35,260 nt of DNA from Chloroflexota bacterium (GCA_009839925.1 VXOS01000017.1:1-35260), one strand, 5' to 3'; counted from the first letter of the stretch, positions 23,920 to 33,404 are shown. The notes: generated by a model from the letters alone, not told the origin. A program made the numbers and translations.

Positions 23920-24201
23920 AGTGACAAACGCGCCTTACATAGATAACCCCGCCAGTTCACCACCTGAGGCAGTGGACGGCGGGGAGGATTTACCCCCGGA
24001 GGGGTGCCGCGAGTATCAGCAGGGGTCTCACCGGTTGTCAAACAGGCGATCGGACGATCTGGGCAATCTCGATCAGCTCTTCCTCGCCCTGGAATCCGCG
24101 CCGAATCCTCATCCGGGCAGCCGCTTCCGCGTAGCGAGGCAGCCAGAGGCTCCGGCCCGCCTCAATACCCAGCGGGCGGGGCGCGGTGTACGATCCGCGC
24201 C
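23920..24201. other. Intergenic stretch without a supported gene
   Basis: 282 bases, less GC-rich than the genes around it. On the minus strand a 25-codon frame starting ATG AGG ATT (about 24116 down to 24042) is open, but it has no recognisable family or ribosome site. I see no tRNA, terminator with T-tract or repeat. Confidence 0.4.
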
Positions 24202-25341
24202 GTGCGCGCGATAGTGCTGATCGGCGGCAAGGGGACGCGCCTGCGCCCGCTCTCGTGGCGGGCGCCGAAGCAACTCGTCCCGATCCTCAACCGGCCACTC
24301 CTCTCCTACCTGCTCGACGCCCTGCGCTCACACGGCTTCGAGCGCGTCACGTTCGCGATGACCGAGCGTGACGAGGCGATCGAGGCCGCGTTCACCGGCG
24401 ACGCCGCGACGCCCGGCCTTGAGATCGAATACGTCCTCGAGGGCGAACCGCTCGGCTCCGGCGGCGCGATCGCGAACGCTTCCGGCGGCTGGGACGAGCC
24501 GTTCCTCGTCTGCAACGGCGACATCGTGAGCGACATCGACCTCGGCGCCTTCGCCGCGACGCACCGGCAACGCGGCGCCGAGCTCTCGCTCGCGCTCTCC
24601 GAGGTCGAAGATCCCTCGCGTTTCGGCGTGGTCGTGCTCGGCGGGGGCGATCGCATCACCCGTTTCGTCGAGAAGCCGCCGCGCGAGGAGGCGCCCTCGA
24701 GGCTGATCAACGCCGGGCTGTGGCTGTTCGAGCCCGCAGTCGGGCGCATGCTCGCCGCGGACTGCTTCAACCGCGTCGAGGACGAGCTGTTCCCGAACCT
24801 CGCCGCGACCGGGCGCGGCGTCTTCGGCCACACGCACGACGGCTACTGGGCCGACGTCGGCAACCCCGAGGCCTACCTGCAAACCAATCTCGATCTCCTC
24901 GCGGGCGCGGCCCCGTCGCTGCTGCCCGCCGGCTGGCCCGAGGACGGCCGGGCGATCGATGCTGCCAATCTCGCCGCGGACGCGCGCGTTGAGGGCCCCG
25001 CTCTGCTCGGCGCCGGAACGCACGTCGGGGCAGGCGCGAGCCTCGAGGGCGGCGTCGTGGCCGGGGCGGGCTGCGCGATCGGGAGCGGCGCGACCGTTGC
25101 CGGCAGCGTGCTCTGGGACGGCGTCGAAATCGGCGAGGGCGCGCAGGTGCGCGACTCGGTGCTGGCCGATGGCGCGCGAGTCGGCGCGGGCGCGGTCATC
25201 GTGGGCGTGGTGCTTGCCCACGGCGCGGCCGTCGCGGCGGGAGAGCGGCCGCCCCCCGGTACGCTGCTGGAACCGGAGGATGTCTACCGCGAGGGTCAGG
25301 TCTTGAGTCCCGCGTCGGCTCTCGGAGCGGGCGAGGCCTGA
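24202..25341 (+). CDS. Sugar-1-phosphate nucleotidyltransferase (mannose-1-phosphate guanylyltransferase-like)
   Basis: 379 residues from the GTG at 24202, the point where family similarity begins. The N-terminal nucleotidyltransferase domain (about 1-235) has LIGGKGTRLRPLSWRAPKQLVPILNRPLL, FLVCNGDIVSDID and YWADVGNPEAYLQTN. The C-terminus (about 255-360) is a left-handed beta-helix of hexapeptide repeats (GAGTHVGAGASLEGGVVAGAG). It would activate a sugar 1-phosphate with an NTP for glycan synthesis. Similar two-domain proteins are annotated as GDP-mannose pyrophosphorylases; glucose-1-phosphate specificity is also possible. It overlaps the phosphohexomutase that would supply its substrate. 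Confidence 0.87.
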   Translation: MRAIVLIGGKGTRLRPLSWRAPKQLVPILNRPLLSYLLDALRSHGFERVTFAMTERDEAIEAAFTGDAATPGLEIEYVLEGEPLGSGGAIANASGGWDEPFLVCNGDIVSDIDLGAFAATHRQRGAELSLALSEVEDPSRFGVVVLGGGDRITRFVEKPPREEAPSRLINAGLWLFEPAVGRMLAADCFNRVEDELFPNLAATGRGVFGHTHDGYWADVGNPEAYLQTNLDLLAGAAPSLLPAGWPEDGRAIDAANLAADARVEGPALLGAGTHVGAGASLEGGVVAGAGCAIGSGATVAGSVLWDGVEIGEGAQVRDSVLADGARVGAGAVIVGVVLAHGAAVAAGERPPPGTLLEPEDVYREGQVLSPASALGAGEA

Positions 25342-26771
25342 TGGCGGAGATCCGTTTCGGAACAGACGGCTGGCGCGCCGTCATCGCCGAGGACTACACC
25401 TTCGAGAACGTGCGCGCCGTCGCGCAGGCGACCGCCGGCTGGCTGCTGCGCACGGGCCAGGCCCGCAGCGGCGCGGTCGTCGGCTACGACACGCGCTTCC
25501 TCTCCGACGCCTTCGCGAACGCCGCGGCCGAGGTCCTTGCAGCCAACGGGATCGCCGTCGCGCTTGCCTCGAGGGCCGCACCGACGCCCGCGCTCTCGCA
25601 CGCGGTGCTCGACCGCAAGGCGGCGGCGGGCGTCGTGATCACGGCGAGCCACAACCCGGGGCGCTGGAACGGCTTCAAGGTCAAGCAAGCCGCCGGCAAC
25701 TCCGCCCCGCCCGAGGTCACGAGCGAGATCGAGCAGGCCGTGCCCGCAATCCTCGACGGCGCGGGAGCCCGCGGCGTCGCGAACGTGGACGCCGACGCGC
25801 GCTCGCGGATCGAGCGCTTCGACCCGAATCCGCCGTACCTCGCTTCGCTGCGGGAGTTCGTGGACCTCGAGCGCATCCGCGAGGCCGGACTGCGCGTCGC
25901 CGTCGATTCGATGTACGGCGCGGCCGGCGGGCTGACGGCGGCGGCGATCGGCGAGGGCGCGACGAGCGTGCACGAGCTACACGGCGAGCGAAACCCGGCC
26001 TTCCCGGGCATGCGCGCGCCGGAACCGATCGCCCCCAACCTCGGCGCGCTGATGCGGCTGCTCGAGGGCGGCGGCCACGATGTCGGCCTCGCGACGGACG
26101 GCGACGGCGATCGCTTCGGGCTGGTCGACGAGCAGGGGCGCTTCCTCAACCAGCTCCAGGTCTTCGCGCTGCTCGTGCGCTACCTGCTGGAGGTGCGGAG
26201 TGAGCGAGGCGCGATCGTGCGCTCGATCACGACGACACGGATGGTCGACCTGCTCGGCGAGCGCCACGACTGCCCGGTCTTCGAGACGCCGGTCGGGTTC
26301 AAGCACCTCGGCCCGAGGATGATCGACGAGGACGCGATCGTCGCAGGCGAGGAATCCGGCGGCTACGCCTTCCGCGGCCACATCCCCGAGCGCGACGGCG
26401 TGCTGTCCGGGCTGCTGCTGCTGGACTACATGGTGCAGACCGGCAAGCCAGCCTCGCAGCTCCTTGCGGAGCTGTACGACGAGCTCGGGCCGCACGAGTA
26501 CGACCGCGTCGACGTCACGCTGCGCGAGGAGGAGCGCGACGCGATCGCGGAGCAGGCCGCCGCCGCGACGCCCTCGGAGATCGCCGGGCTGCGCGTCGTC
26601 TCACGCGACACGCTGGACGGCTACCGCTTCACGCTGGAGGGCGGCTGGTGGCTGCTGATGCGCTTCAGCGGCACGGAGCCGCTGCTGCGCATCTACGCCG
26701 AGCTGCCCTCGGCGGACCAAGTGCGCCGGGCGATCGAGCAGGGCCAGGCCCTCGCCGGGGTCACGCTGTAG
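25341..26771 (+). CDS. Phosphoglucomutase/phosphomannomutase
   Basis: 476 residues, an alpha-D-phosphohexomutase. FGTDGWRAVIAEDYT opens the protein; ITASHNPGRWNGFKVK carries the phosphorylated serine Ser103; ATDGDGDRFGLVDE near residue 250 binds Mg2+; GEESGGYAF contacts sugar and RFSGTEPLLRIYAE the phosphate. It interconverts hexose 6- and 1-phosphates. The ATG overlaps the stop of the nucleotidyltransferase gene (TGATGG), so the two are coupled and likely make a nucleotide sugar together. Confidence 0.93.
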   Translation: MAEIRFGTDGWRAVIAEDYTFENVRAVAQATAGWLLRTGQARSGAVVGYDTRFLSDAFANAAAEVLAANGIAVALASRAAPTPALSHAVLDRKAAAGVVITASHNPGRWNGFKVKQAAGNSAPPEVTSEIEQAVPAILDGAGARGVANVDADARSRIERFDPNPPYLASLREFVDLERIREAGLRVAVDSMYGAAGGLTAAAIGEGATSVHELHGERNPAFPGMRAPEPIAPNLGALMRLLEGGGHDVGLATDGDGDRFGLVDEQGRFLNQLQVFALLVRYLLEVRSERGAIVRSITTTRMVDLLGERHDCPVFETPVGFKHLGPRMIDEDAIVAGEESGGYAFRGHIPERDGVLSGLLLLDYMVQTGKPASQLLAELYDELGPHEYDRVDVTLREEERDAIAEQAAAATPSEIAGLRVVSRDTLDGYRFTLEGGWWLLMRFSGTEPLLRIYAELPSADQVRRAIEQGQALAGVTL

Positions 26772-26814
26772 CCGGGCGCTACGCCGACGCCCCGGCTGCT
26801 ACACTCGGCCTCCC

Positions 26815-28002
26815 ATGTTCGACGTCGTAGCTGCGGCAGCGGCCATCGCGCCCCGGATCCGTGCCGCCGCCGACACGATCGAGGCCGAGCGCCAGCTGCC
26901 CGACGACATCGTTGAGGCGATGGCCGAGGCGAAGCTGTTCACGCTGCTGGCGCCCGCCGCCTACGGCGGCGCGGAGGCCGAGCCCACCACCGCCATTCGC
27001 GCCATCGAGCTGATCAGCGCCGCCGACGGCTCCGCCGGCTGGCTGGCGCAGAACGGATCGTTCGAGTCGGCGCTGCTCGGCTGGCTTTCGCCCGAGGCGA
27101 TCGCCGGCATGCGCGCCCTCGAGAGTCGCGGCGCCCGGGACATCCTGGTCGGCGGCGCGAATCTGCCCCAGGCAACCGCCGTCGAGGTCGAGGGCGGCTA
27201 CGTCATCGACGGACGCTGGGACTTCGTCAGTGGGGTCATGCACTCCAACTGGATCCTCGGAGGCTTCGGGATCCTCGACGGCCCTGGCGGCGCGCGGAGG
27301 GTTGGCGCCGACGGGGAGCCGCTGCAGCGCATCGCGTTCATCCCGCACGGGGACGGCGAGGTCCTCGACACGTGGAACGTGATGGGCATGCGCGGCACGG
27401 GCAGCAACGACTTCGTCGTGCGCGACCTCTTCGTACCGGCGGAGCGGACGATGTGGTACGCCGACCCGGCGCCGTTCCCCGGGCCGCGCTACCGCAGGCC
27501 GTACGTCGGCGCCTGGGGCTGGTCGCTGCACGGCGGCAACTCCCTCGGCATGGCGCGTGGTGCAATCGAGGATCTGAGCGCGCTCGCTCAGACGCACGAT
27601 TCGAAGCACTCGACCACGCTGCTGCGCAACCGCCCGCACGTGCAGCGCGCGATCGCCGAGGCGGAGGCGATCGTGCGGAGCGCACGCGCTTTCCTCTTCG
27701 AGGCGGTCGAGGAGGCGTGGATCGCTGCGAACAACGACGCCCCCGACGCCGTGCGGCTCAACTGGGAGGCGCGGCTGGCGCTGATGCACTCGGCGCACGA
27801 GGCGCTGCGAGCGGTGCAGCTGCTCTACGACGCCGCGGGCACCAACGCCATCTTCACCGCGCACCGCATCGAGCGCGCGCTCCGCGACCTCAATGTGGCG
27901 AAGCACCATGTCGCGGCCTCGAAGCAGCACTACGAGTCGGTCGGGAGTATCCTCCTCGGCGCCGACAACCCGGCCACGCTCCCGCTGGATCCTGCGCAGT
28001 AG
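26815..28002 (+). CDS. Acyl-CoA-dehydrogenase-like flavin-dependent monooxygenase
   Basis: 395 residues. The fold is that of acyl-CoA dehydrogenases (AAYGGAEAEPTTAIRAIELIS, GGYVIDGRWDFVSGVMHSNWIL, MGMRGTGSNDFVVRDLFVP) with the C-terminal domain found in group D flavin monooxygenases such as HsaA, DszC and HpaB relatives (RAFLFEAVEEAW, LYDAAGTNAIF). Such enzymes hydroxylate aromatic or sulfur substrates using reduced flavin from a separate reductase. The substrate is unknown and no reductase is adjacent. It ends 8 bases from the convergent coxG stop. Confidence 0.8.
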   Translation: MFDVVAAAAAIAPRIRAAADTIEAERQLPDDIVEAMAEAKLFTLLAPAAYGGAEAEPTTAIRAIELISAADGSAGWLAQNGSFESALLGWLSPEAIAGMRALESRGARDILVGGANLPQATAVEVEGGYVIDGRWDFVSGVMHSNWILGGFGILDGPGGARRVGADGEPLQRIAFIPHGDGEVLDTWNVMGMRGTGSNDFVVRDLFVPAERTMWYADPAPFPGPRYRRPYVGAWGWSLHGGNSLGMARGAIEDLSALAQTHDSKHSTTLLRNRPHVQRAIAEAEAIVRSARAFLFEAVEEAWIAANNDAPDAVRLNWEARLALMHSAHEALRAVQLLYDAAGTNAIFTAHRIERALRDLNVAKHHVAASKQHYESVGSILLGADNPATLPLDPAQ

Positions 28003-28010
28003 GAGGGTCG

Positions 28011-28457
28011 CTACGTCTCCAGCTCCGAGCGGACCCGCGAGACGAACTGCTGGAAGAGCCGGTCCGAGACGAACTTGATCAGGCGCGAGCCGACCTGCGC
28101 CATGCGGCCGCCGACGTTGACGACCGCCGCGAACTCGGCCTCGGTGCCGCCGTCGTCAAGCGCGCGCAGCTCGCCCGCCAGCTGCATGTCGGCGCTGCCA
28201 TCGCCCATGCCCTGGCCGACCACGCGGATGCGGTGGCTCTCCTCGTCGAGCTCCTCGAAGGTCGCCTGGCCGCGATAGCGAGCCTCGACGGGTCCGACCT
28301 TCACGCCGACGCGGCCGCGCACGTTGCGCTCGTCGACGATCTCGTCCAGCTCGGCGCCGGGCATGCACTGGACGACCTGTTCGGGGTCGGTGAGGAACGC
28401 CCAGACGCTGTCGATCGGCGCGTTCACCTTGAAGGTCTTCTCGATCTTGATCTCCAT
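28011..28457 (-). CDS. coxG: CO dehydrogenase accessory protein CoxG
   Basis: 148 residues, a SRPBCC/CoxG-family protein. Signatures are FKVNAPIDSVWAFLTDPEQVVQCMPGAELDE and VGPVEARYRGQATFEELDEESHRI, with a C-terminal RLIKFVSDRLFQQFVSRVR helix. In carboxydotrophs CoxG helps anchor CO dehydrogenase to the membrane or hands electrons to quinone. ATG with GAGGAG upstream. Unlike many cox operons it is divergent from coxM, sharing a 93-base control region. Confidence 0.9.
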   Translation of the reverse strand: MEIKIEKTFKVNAPIDSVWAFLTDPEQVVQCMPGAELDEIVDERNVRGRVGVKVGPVEARYRGQATFEELDEESHRIRVVGQGMGDGSADMQLAGELRALDDGGTEAEFAAVVNVGGRMAQVGSRLIKFVSDRLFQQFVSRVRSELET

Positions 28458-28482
28458 CGCACCACTCCTCGCCCCACAAGCG

Positions 28483-28535
28483 GGTCGGTTCCTACTAGAC
28501 TCGTGATTGCCTTGTAGCATCCGACCGGGCGACCG
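28483..28535. promoter_or_regulatory. Candidate operator between coxG and coxM
   Basis: GGTCGG at 28483-28488 is the reverse complement of CCGACC at 28521-28526, and CGACCG is repeated at 28522-28527 and 28530-28535. These three related hexamers lie in the divergent control region. A regulator site is plausible but motifs this short and GC-rich can arise by chance. Confidence 0.3.
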
Positions 28536-28550
28536 CCAAGGAGTACCCCG

Positions 28551-29417
28551 ATGATCCCCGGACAGTTCGAATACCACGCCCCCTCCACGCTGGACGAAGC
28601 ACTCGCACTCCTCGCCGAGCACGGCTCCGACGCACGCGTGCTCGCCGGCGGCCAGAGCCTGATCCCGCTGATGAAGCTGCGGCTCGCCTCCCCGGCCGTG
28701 CTCGTGGACCTCAACGGCGTCGACTCGCTGAGCGGCATCGAGGAGTCCGACGGGCAGCTGCGCATCGGCGCGATGACGCGCCACTCGGCGCTGGAGCGCT
28801 CGGAGCTGATCGCCTCGCGCTATCCGCTGATCGCCGACGCCGCCGCCGTGATCGCGGACCCGCTCGTGCGCAACCGCGGCACGACGGGCGGCTCGCTCGC
28901 CCACGCCGACCCGGCGGGCGACCTCGGCTCGGTGATGACCGCGCTGGGCGCCGAGGTAGGCGTCGCCGGCCCGGGCGGCGCGCGCACGCTCTCCATCGAC
29001 GAGCTGCTGCTCGGCCCGTTCATGACCACGCTCGATGAGGGCGAGATCCTCACCGAGGTGCGCGTGCCCCAGCCCGAGGCAGGGAGCGGGGGCGCCTACG
29101 AGAAGCTGGAGCGCAAGGTCGGCGACTTCGCCACGGCGGCCGTCGCCGTGCAGATCACGCGCGCGAACGGTAGTTGCAGCGCGGCCGGCATCGGCCTCAC
29201 CGCCGTCGGGCCGACGACGATCCGCGCGAGCGAGGCCGAGGACGCGCTTACCGGAAGCAGCCTCGACGACGACGCGCTGCGCGCCGCCGCCGACCTGGCC
29301 GCGGCCGCCTCGGACCCGGCGGCCGACCTGCGCGGCTCCGAGGAGTACAAGCGAGACATGGTGCGGGTGCTCACCCTGCGAGCCCTGCGGCGAGCGGTCG
29401 AGCGGGCAGGAGGGTAG
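28551..29417 (+). CDS. coxM: Aerobic CO dehydrogenase medium (FAD) subunit
   Basis: 288 residues, as expected for Cox[20 protein letters not shown] and [19 protein letters not shown] are the two FAD-binding motifs of the molybdenum hydroxylase flavin subunit; a CO-dehydrogenase C-terminal domain follows ([18 protein letters not shown]). It takes electrons from the CoxS clusters and passes them to quinone or the respiratory chain. ATG preceded by AAGGAG. First of coxM-coxS-coxL, the gene order typical of form I enzymes. Confidence 0.95.
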   Translation: MIPGQFEYHAPSTLDEALALLAEHGSDARVLAGGQSLIPLMKLRLASPAVLVDLNGVDSLSGIEESDGQLRIGAMTRHSALERSELIASRYPLIADAAAVIADPLVRNRGTTGGSLAHADPAGDLGSVMTALGAEVGVAGPGGARTLSIDELLLGPFMTTLDEGEILTEVRVPQPEAGSGGAYEKLERKVGDFATAAVAVQITRANGSCSAAGIGLTAVGPTTIRASEAEDALTGSSLDDDALRAAADLAAAASDPAADLRGSEEYKRDMVRVLTLRALRRAVERAGG

Positions 29418-29421
29418 GCCG

Positions 29422-29892
<471 letters not shown>

Positions 29893-29896
29893 CGCC

Positions 29897-32272
29897 ATGG
29901 TCGCAGAGACAAGCCCCGAAATCGGAGGCATGGGCCACAGCGTCAAGCGCAAGGAGGACGCGCGCTTCATCCGCGGCCGCGGCAACTACGTCGATGACAT
30001 CGTGCGGCCGGGGATGCTCTACCTGGACATCGTGCGCAGCCCCTACGCGCACGCCCGCATCAAGAGCATCAACAGCGACGCCGCCCTCGAGGTGGAGGGC
30101 GTGCTCGCCGTGATCACCGGCGAGACGCTCAAGGAGTTCAACCTGCACTGGATGCCGACGCTGATGTCGGACACCCAGATGGTGCTCCCGGTCGACAAGG
30201 TGATGTTCGCGGGCCAGGAGGTCGCCGCCGTCGTGGCGACCAGCCGCTACGCAGCCGCCGACGGCGTCGAGGCCGTCGAGGTCGAGTACGAGCCGCTGCC
30301 CGTGGTCATGGACCCGTTCAAGGCGCTCGAGCCCGATGCACCCGTGCTGCGCGACGACAAGGAGGGCAAGACCGACAACCACATCTTCCACTGGGAGGTC
30401 GGCGATCGCGACGCGACGGACCGCGCCTTCGAGGAGGCGGATGTGACGGTCTCGCAGGACGTCTATCTGCCGCGCATCCATGTCGCCTCGATCGAAACGT
30501 GCGGCTGCGTCGCGGAGTTCGACTCGGTGACCGGGCAGCTCACGGTCTGGATGACGACACAGGCGCCGCACGCGATCCGCACGGTCTTTGCGCTGGTCGC
30601 GGGCCACGTCGGGCTGTCCGAGGAGAAGATCCGGATCATCTCGCCGGACATCGGTGGGGGCTTCGGCGGCAAGGTCCCGGTCTACCCCGGCTACGTGATC
30701 GCGGTCGCCGCCGCGGTCGTCACGGGGCACCCCGTGAAGTGGATCGAGGACCGCATCGAGAACCTGCAGGCGGACTCGTTCGCCCGCGACTACCACATGG
30801 CCGCCGAGATCGCCGCCGACAGCGACGGCACGCTGAAGGCGCTGCGCATCAAGACGCTCGCCGACCACGGCTACACCGACGCCGCCTGCAACCCCTCGCA
30901 GTTCCCGGCCGGTCTGTTCTCGATCTGCACGGGCTCGTACGACTTCCAGAACGCCTTCGCGGAGGTCGACGGCGTGTACACGAACAAGCCGCCGGGAGGC
31001 ATCGCCTACCGCTGCTCGTTCCGCGTCACCGAGGCCGTCCACGCCATCGAGCGGCTCGTCGACGTGCTGGCGACGGAGGTCGGGATGGACCCCGCCGACG
31101 TGCGCAAGAAGAACTTCATCCCGGCGGATGCCTTCCCCTACCAGTCGGTCTTCGACTGGGAGTACGACAGCGGGAACTACGAGGGCGCACTCAACCTCGC
31201 GATGGAGACGATCGGCTACGACGAACTGCGCCGCGAGCAGGCCGAGAAGCGCGAACGCGGCGAGCTGATGGGCATCGGCATCTCGAGCTTCACGGAGATC
31301 GTGGGCGCGGGGCCGTCGAGGCACTTCGACATCCTCGGACTGAAGATGTTCGACAGCTGCGAGCTGCGCGTGCACCCGACCGGCAAGGCGGTCGCGCGCT
31401 TCGGCACGAAGTCGCAGGGGCAGGGTCACGAGACGACGTACGCCCAGATCATCGCCCAGGAGCTGGGCATCCCGGCCAGCGACATCGCCGTCGAGGAAGG
31501 CGACACCGACACCGCCCCGTACGGCCTCGGCACCTACGCGAGCCGCAGCACGCCGACCGCGGGCGCCGCGGGCGCCGTCGCGGCGGGCAAGGTGCGCGAC
31601 AAGGCGCGGGCGATCGCGGCGCACCTGCTCGAGGCGGAGGAGGTCACCGAGGACGACCTGGAGTGGGAGCCCGGCCGCTTCTTCGTGCGAAGCGACCCGG
31701 AGAAGGGCGTCACCATCCAGGAGATCGCCCTCGCCGCCTACACGAACCACCCGCAGGGGATGGAGGCCGGCCTCGAGGCGGTCTCCTACTACGACCCGCC
31801 CAACCTGACGTTCCCCTTCGGCAGCTACATCTGCGTGGTGGACATCGACAAGGGCACCGGCGAGGTCCACGTCCGCCGCTTCGTCGCCGTGGACGACTGC
31901 GGCAACATCATCAACCCGATGATCGTCGAGGGTCAGGTCCACGGCGGACTGACGATGGGCCTCGCGCCGGCGCTCTACGAGGAGCTGTCGTACGACGAGA
32001 GCGGCAACCCGCTCAGTGCGTCGTTCGTCGACTACCTCGTGCCGACGGCGGTCGAGACGCCGGCCTGGGAGACGGCGAACACCGTCACACCCTCGCCGCA
32101 CCATCCGCTGGGCGCGAAGGGCATCGGCGAGTCGGCCACGGTCGGCGCGCCGCCGGCGATCGCCAACGCCGTGGTGGATGCGCTGTCGCACCTGGGCGTG
32201 CGCCACATCGACATCCCGATCACGCCGGACAAGGTGTGGTCGATCCTGCGCGAGAACGGGATCACGGAGTAG
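29897..32272 (+). CDS. coxL: Aerobic CO dehydrogenase large subunit, form I
   Basis: 791 residues. The active-site loop AYRCSFR is diagnostic of form I CoxL; its Cys373 corresponds to the cysteine that binds copper in the Mo-Cu centre of Oligotropha (Cys388). GGGFGGKVPVYPG and QGQGHETTYAQI contact the molybdopterin cofactor, and Glu745 in GAKGIGES matches the conserved active-site glutamate. With CoxM and CoxS it oxidises CO with water to CO2, at down to trace concentrations in known relatives, giving electrons to respiration. Form II enzymes have AYRGAGR and may use other substrates, so true CO oxidation is expected here. Confidence 0.97.
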   Translation: MVAETSPEIGGMGHSVKRKEDARFIRGRGNYVDDIVRPGMLYLDIVRSPYAHARIKSINSDAALEVEGVLAVITGETLKEFNLHWMPTLMSDTQMVLPVDKVMFAGQEVAAVVATSRYAAADGVEAVEVEYEPLPVVMDPFKALEPDAPVLRDDKEGKTDNHIFHWEVGDRDATDRAFEEADVTVSQDVYLPRIHVASIETCGCVAEFDSVTGQLTVWMTTQAPHAIRTVFALVAGHVGLSEEKIRIISPDIGGGFGGKVPVYPGYVIAVAAAVVTGHPVKWIEDRIENLQADSFARDYHMAAEIAADSDGTLKALRIKTLADHGYTDAACNPSQFPAGLFSICTGSYDFQNAFAEVDGVYTNKPPGGIAYRCSFRVTEAVHAIERLVDVLATEVGMDPADVRKKNFIPADAFPYQSVFDWEYDSGNYEGALNLAMETIGYDELRREQAEKRERGELMGIGISSFTEIVGAGPSRHFDILGLKMFDSCELRVHPTGKAVARFGTKSQGQGHETTYAQIIAQELGIPASDIAVEEGDTDTAPYGLGTYASRSTPTAGAAGAVAAGKVRDKARAIAAHLLEAEEVTEDDLEWEPGRFFVRSDPEKGVTIQEIALAAYTNHPQGMEAGLEAVSYYDPPNLTFPFGSYICVVDIDKGTGEVHVRRFVAVDDCGNIINPMIVEGQVHGGLTMGLAPALYEELSYDESGNPLSASFVDYLVPTAVETPAWETANTVTPSPHHPLGAKGIGESATVGAPPAIANAVVDALSHLGVRHIDIPITPDKVWSILRENGITE

Positions 32273-32275
32273 CAA

Positions 32276-32308
32276 GGGGCGGCCGTCCGCTCGGCGGGCG
32301 GCCGCCCC
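32276..32308 (+). terminator. Strong hairpin between coxL and the maturation genes
   Basis: Bases 32276-32290 pair with 32294-32308 in a 15-bp stem (one G-U wobble) capped by a TCG loop, starting three bases after the coxL stop. There is no T-tract. It may stabilise the coxMSL message or partly terminate, lowering expression of the downstream maturation genes relative to the structural genes. Confidence 0.6.
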
Positions 32309-32321
32309 TGCGGAGACGGCC

Positions 32322-33404
32322 ATGTCGGCATCGGATGACCCGCTCGGCCTGGCGGTCGCGCTGCGCGAGCGGCGCGAGCCGTTCGCCCTCGCGACGGTCG
32401 TCGCCTGCCGGCGGCCGACCTCGGCCTATCCCGGCGCGAAGGCGCTGATCGACGGCGAGGGCGCGTTCAGCGGCTGGGTCGGCGGCAGTTGCGCCCAGCC
32501 GCTGGTGCTGCGCGAGGCGCTCGCGGCCATCGAGGACGGCAAGCCGCGCCTGCTGCGCATCAGCCCCGACCCCGACCTCGACGGCGAGCCCGAGGAGGGC
32601 GTGATCGAGCTCGCGATGCCCTGCCAGAGCCAGGGCGCACTGGAGATCTACGTGGAGCCGTTCCTGCCCCGCCCCGAACTGGTCGTGATCGGCGAGACCC
32701 CGCTCGCGCAGGCCCTCGCGAGCGCGGGCAAGCTGATCGAGTTCGATGTCACCGTCAGCGACCCCGGGGCGAGCGCGGAGGCGTTCCCGGACGCCGATGT
32801 ACTGCTTACGGACCTCGATGAGACGGCGGCGCGGCTGCGCGCCGACAGCTACGTGGTCGTCGCCACGCAGGGGCAGTACGACGAGGATGCGCTGGCCGCC
32901 GTACTCCGCTCCGAGGCCGCCTACGTGGGCCTCGTCGCGAGCGTGAAGCGCGCCGAGGCCGTCCTCCACTACCTGCGCGGGAGCGGCTTCGGACTTGACG
33001 AACTGGGGCTGCTGCACTGCCCCGCCGGGCTGAGCCTGGGCGCGGTCACGCCCTCGGAGATCGCGCTCAGCATCGCCGCCGAGATCCTGCAGGTGCGCCG
33101 GGACCAACCCGCGAGGCAGCCCGAACCGGCTGCCTCGTCCGCCCGGGAGCCACTGATCCTCACGCCGATGCCCGCCGCGGGGTCCGAGCAGGCGCCGGAG
33201 TCCACCCTGGAGCCGCTGATCCTCACCCCCATCCCCTCCGCCAGCGGCGAGCAGGCGCTCGACCCGATCTGCGGGATGACGGTCGACGTGGCGACTGCGC
33301 GCCACACCACCGAGCACGAGGGGCAGACGGTCTACTTCTGCGCGGCCGTGTGCCGCCAGCGCTTCGAGCAGGAGCCGGAGCGCTACGCCGCGGCCCTGCG
33401 ATGA
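32322..33404 (+). CDS. XdhC/CoxF-type maturation factor fused to a YHS metal-binding domain
   Basis: 360 residues. The N-terminal XdhC_CoxI domain has FSGWVGGSCAQPLVLREAL and MPCQSQGALEIYVEPF; a Rossmann-like XdhC_C domain follows (about 125-265). XdhC-family proteins bind molybdenum cofactor, help sulfurate it and insert it into the apo-enzyme. A linker then carries an imperfect 16-residue tandem repeat (EPLILTPMPAAGSEQA, residues 276-291, and EPLILTPIPSASGEQA, 297-312). The C-terminus (about 313-360) is a YHS domain with Cys residues in DPICGMTVD, YFCAAVCRQRF and the usual EPERYAAAL ending. YHS domains occur in heavy-metal (copper, mercury) proteins. Its place directly after coxL suggests a role in building the Mo-Cu centre; copper handling is inference. 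It overlaps the next gene (ATGA). Confidence 0.87.
   Translation: MSASDDPLGLAVALRERREPFALATVVACRRPTSAYPGAKALIDGEGAFSGWVGGSCAQPLVLREALAAIEDGKPRLLRISPDPDLDGEPEEGVIELAMPCQSQGALEIYVEPFLPRPELVVIGETPLAQALASAGKLIEFDVTVSDPGASAEAFPDADVLLTDLDETAARLRADSYVVVATQGQYDEDALAAVLRSEAAYVGLVASVKRAEAVLHYLRGSGFGLDELGLLHCPAGLSLGAVTPSEIALSIAAEILQVRRDQPARQPEPAASSAREPLILTPMPAAGSEQAPESTLEPLILTPIPSASGEQALDPICGMTVDVATARHTTEHEGQTVYFCAAVCRQRFEQEPERYAAALR

Noticed and set aside
24042-24116. Small minus-strand open frame as antitoxin for the NYN protein
   Set aside because: Only 25 codons from the ATG, no ribosome site and no recognisable fold; upstream it runs into the shadow of the next gene.
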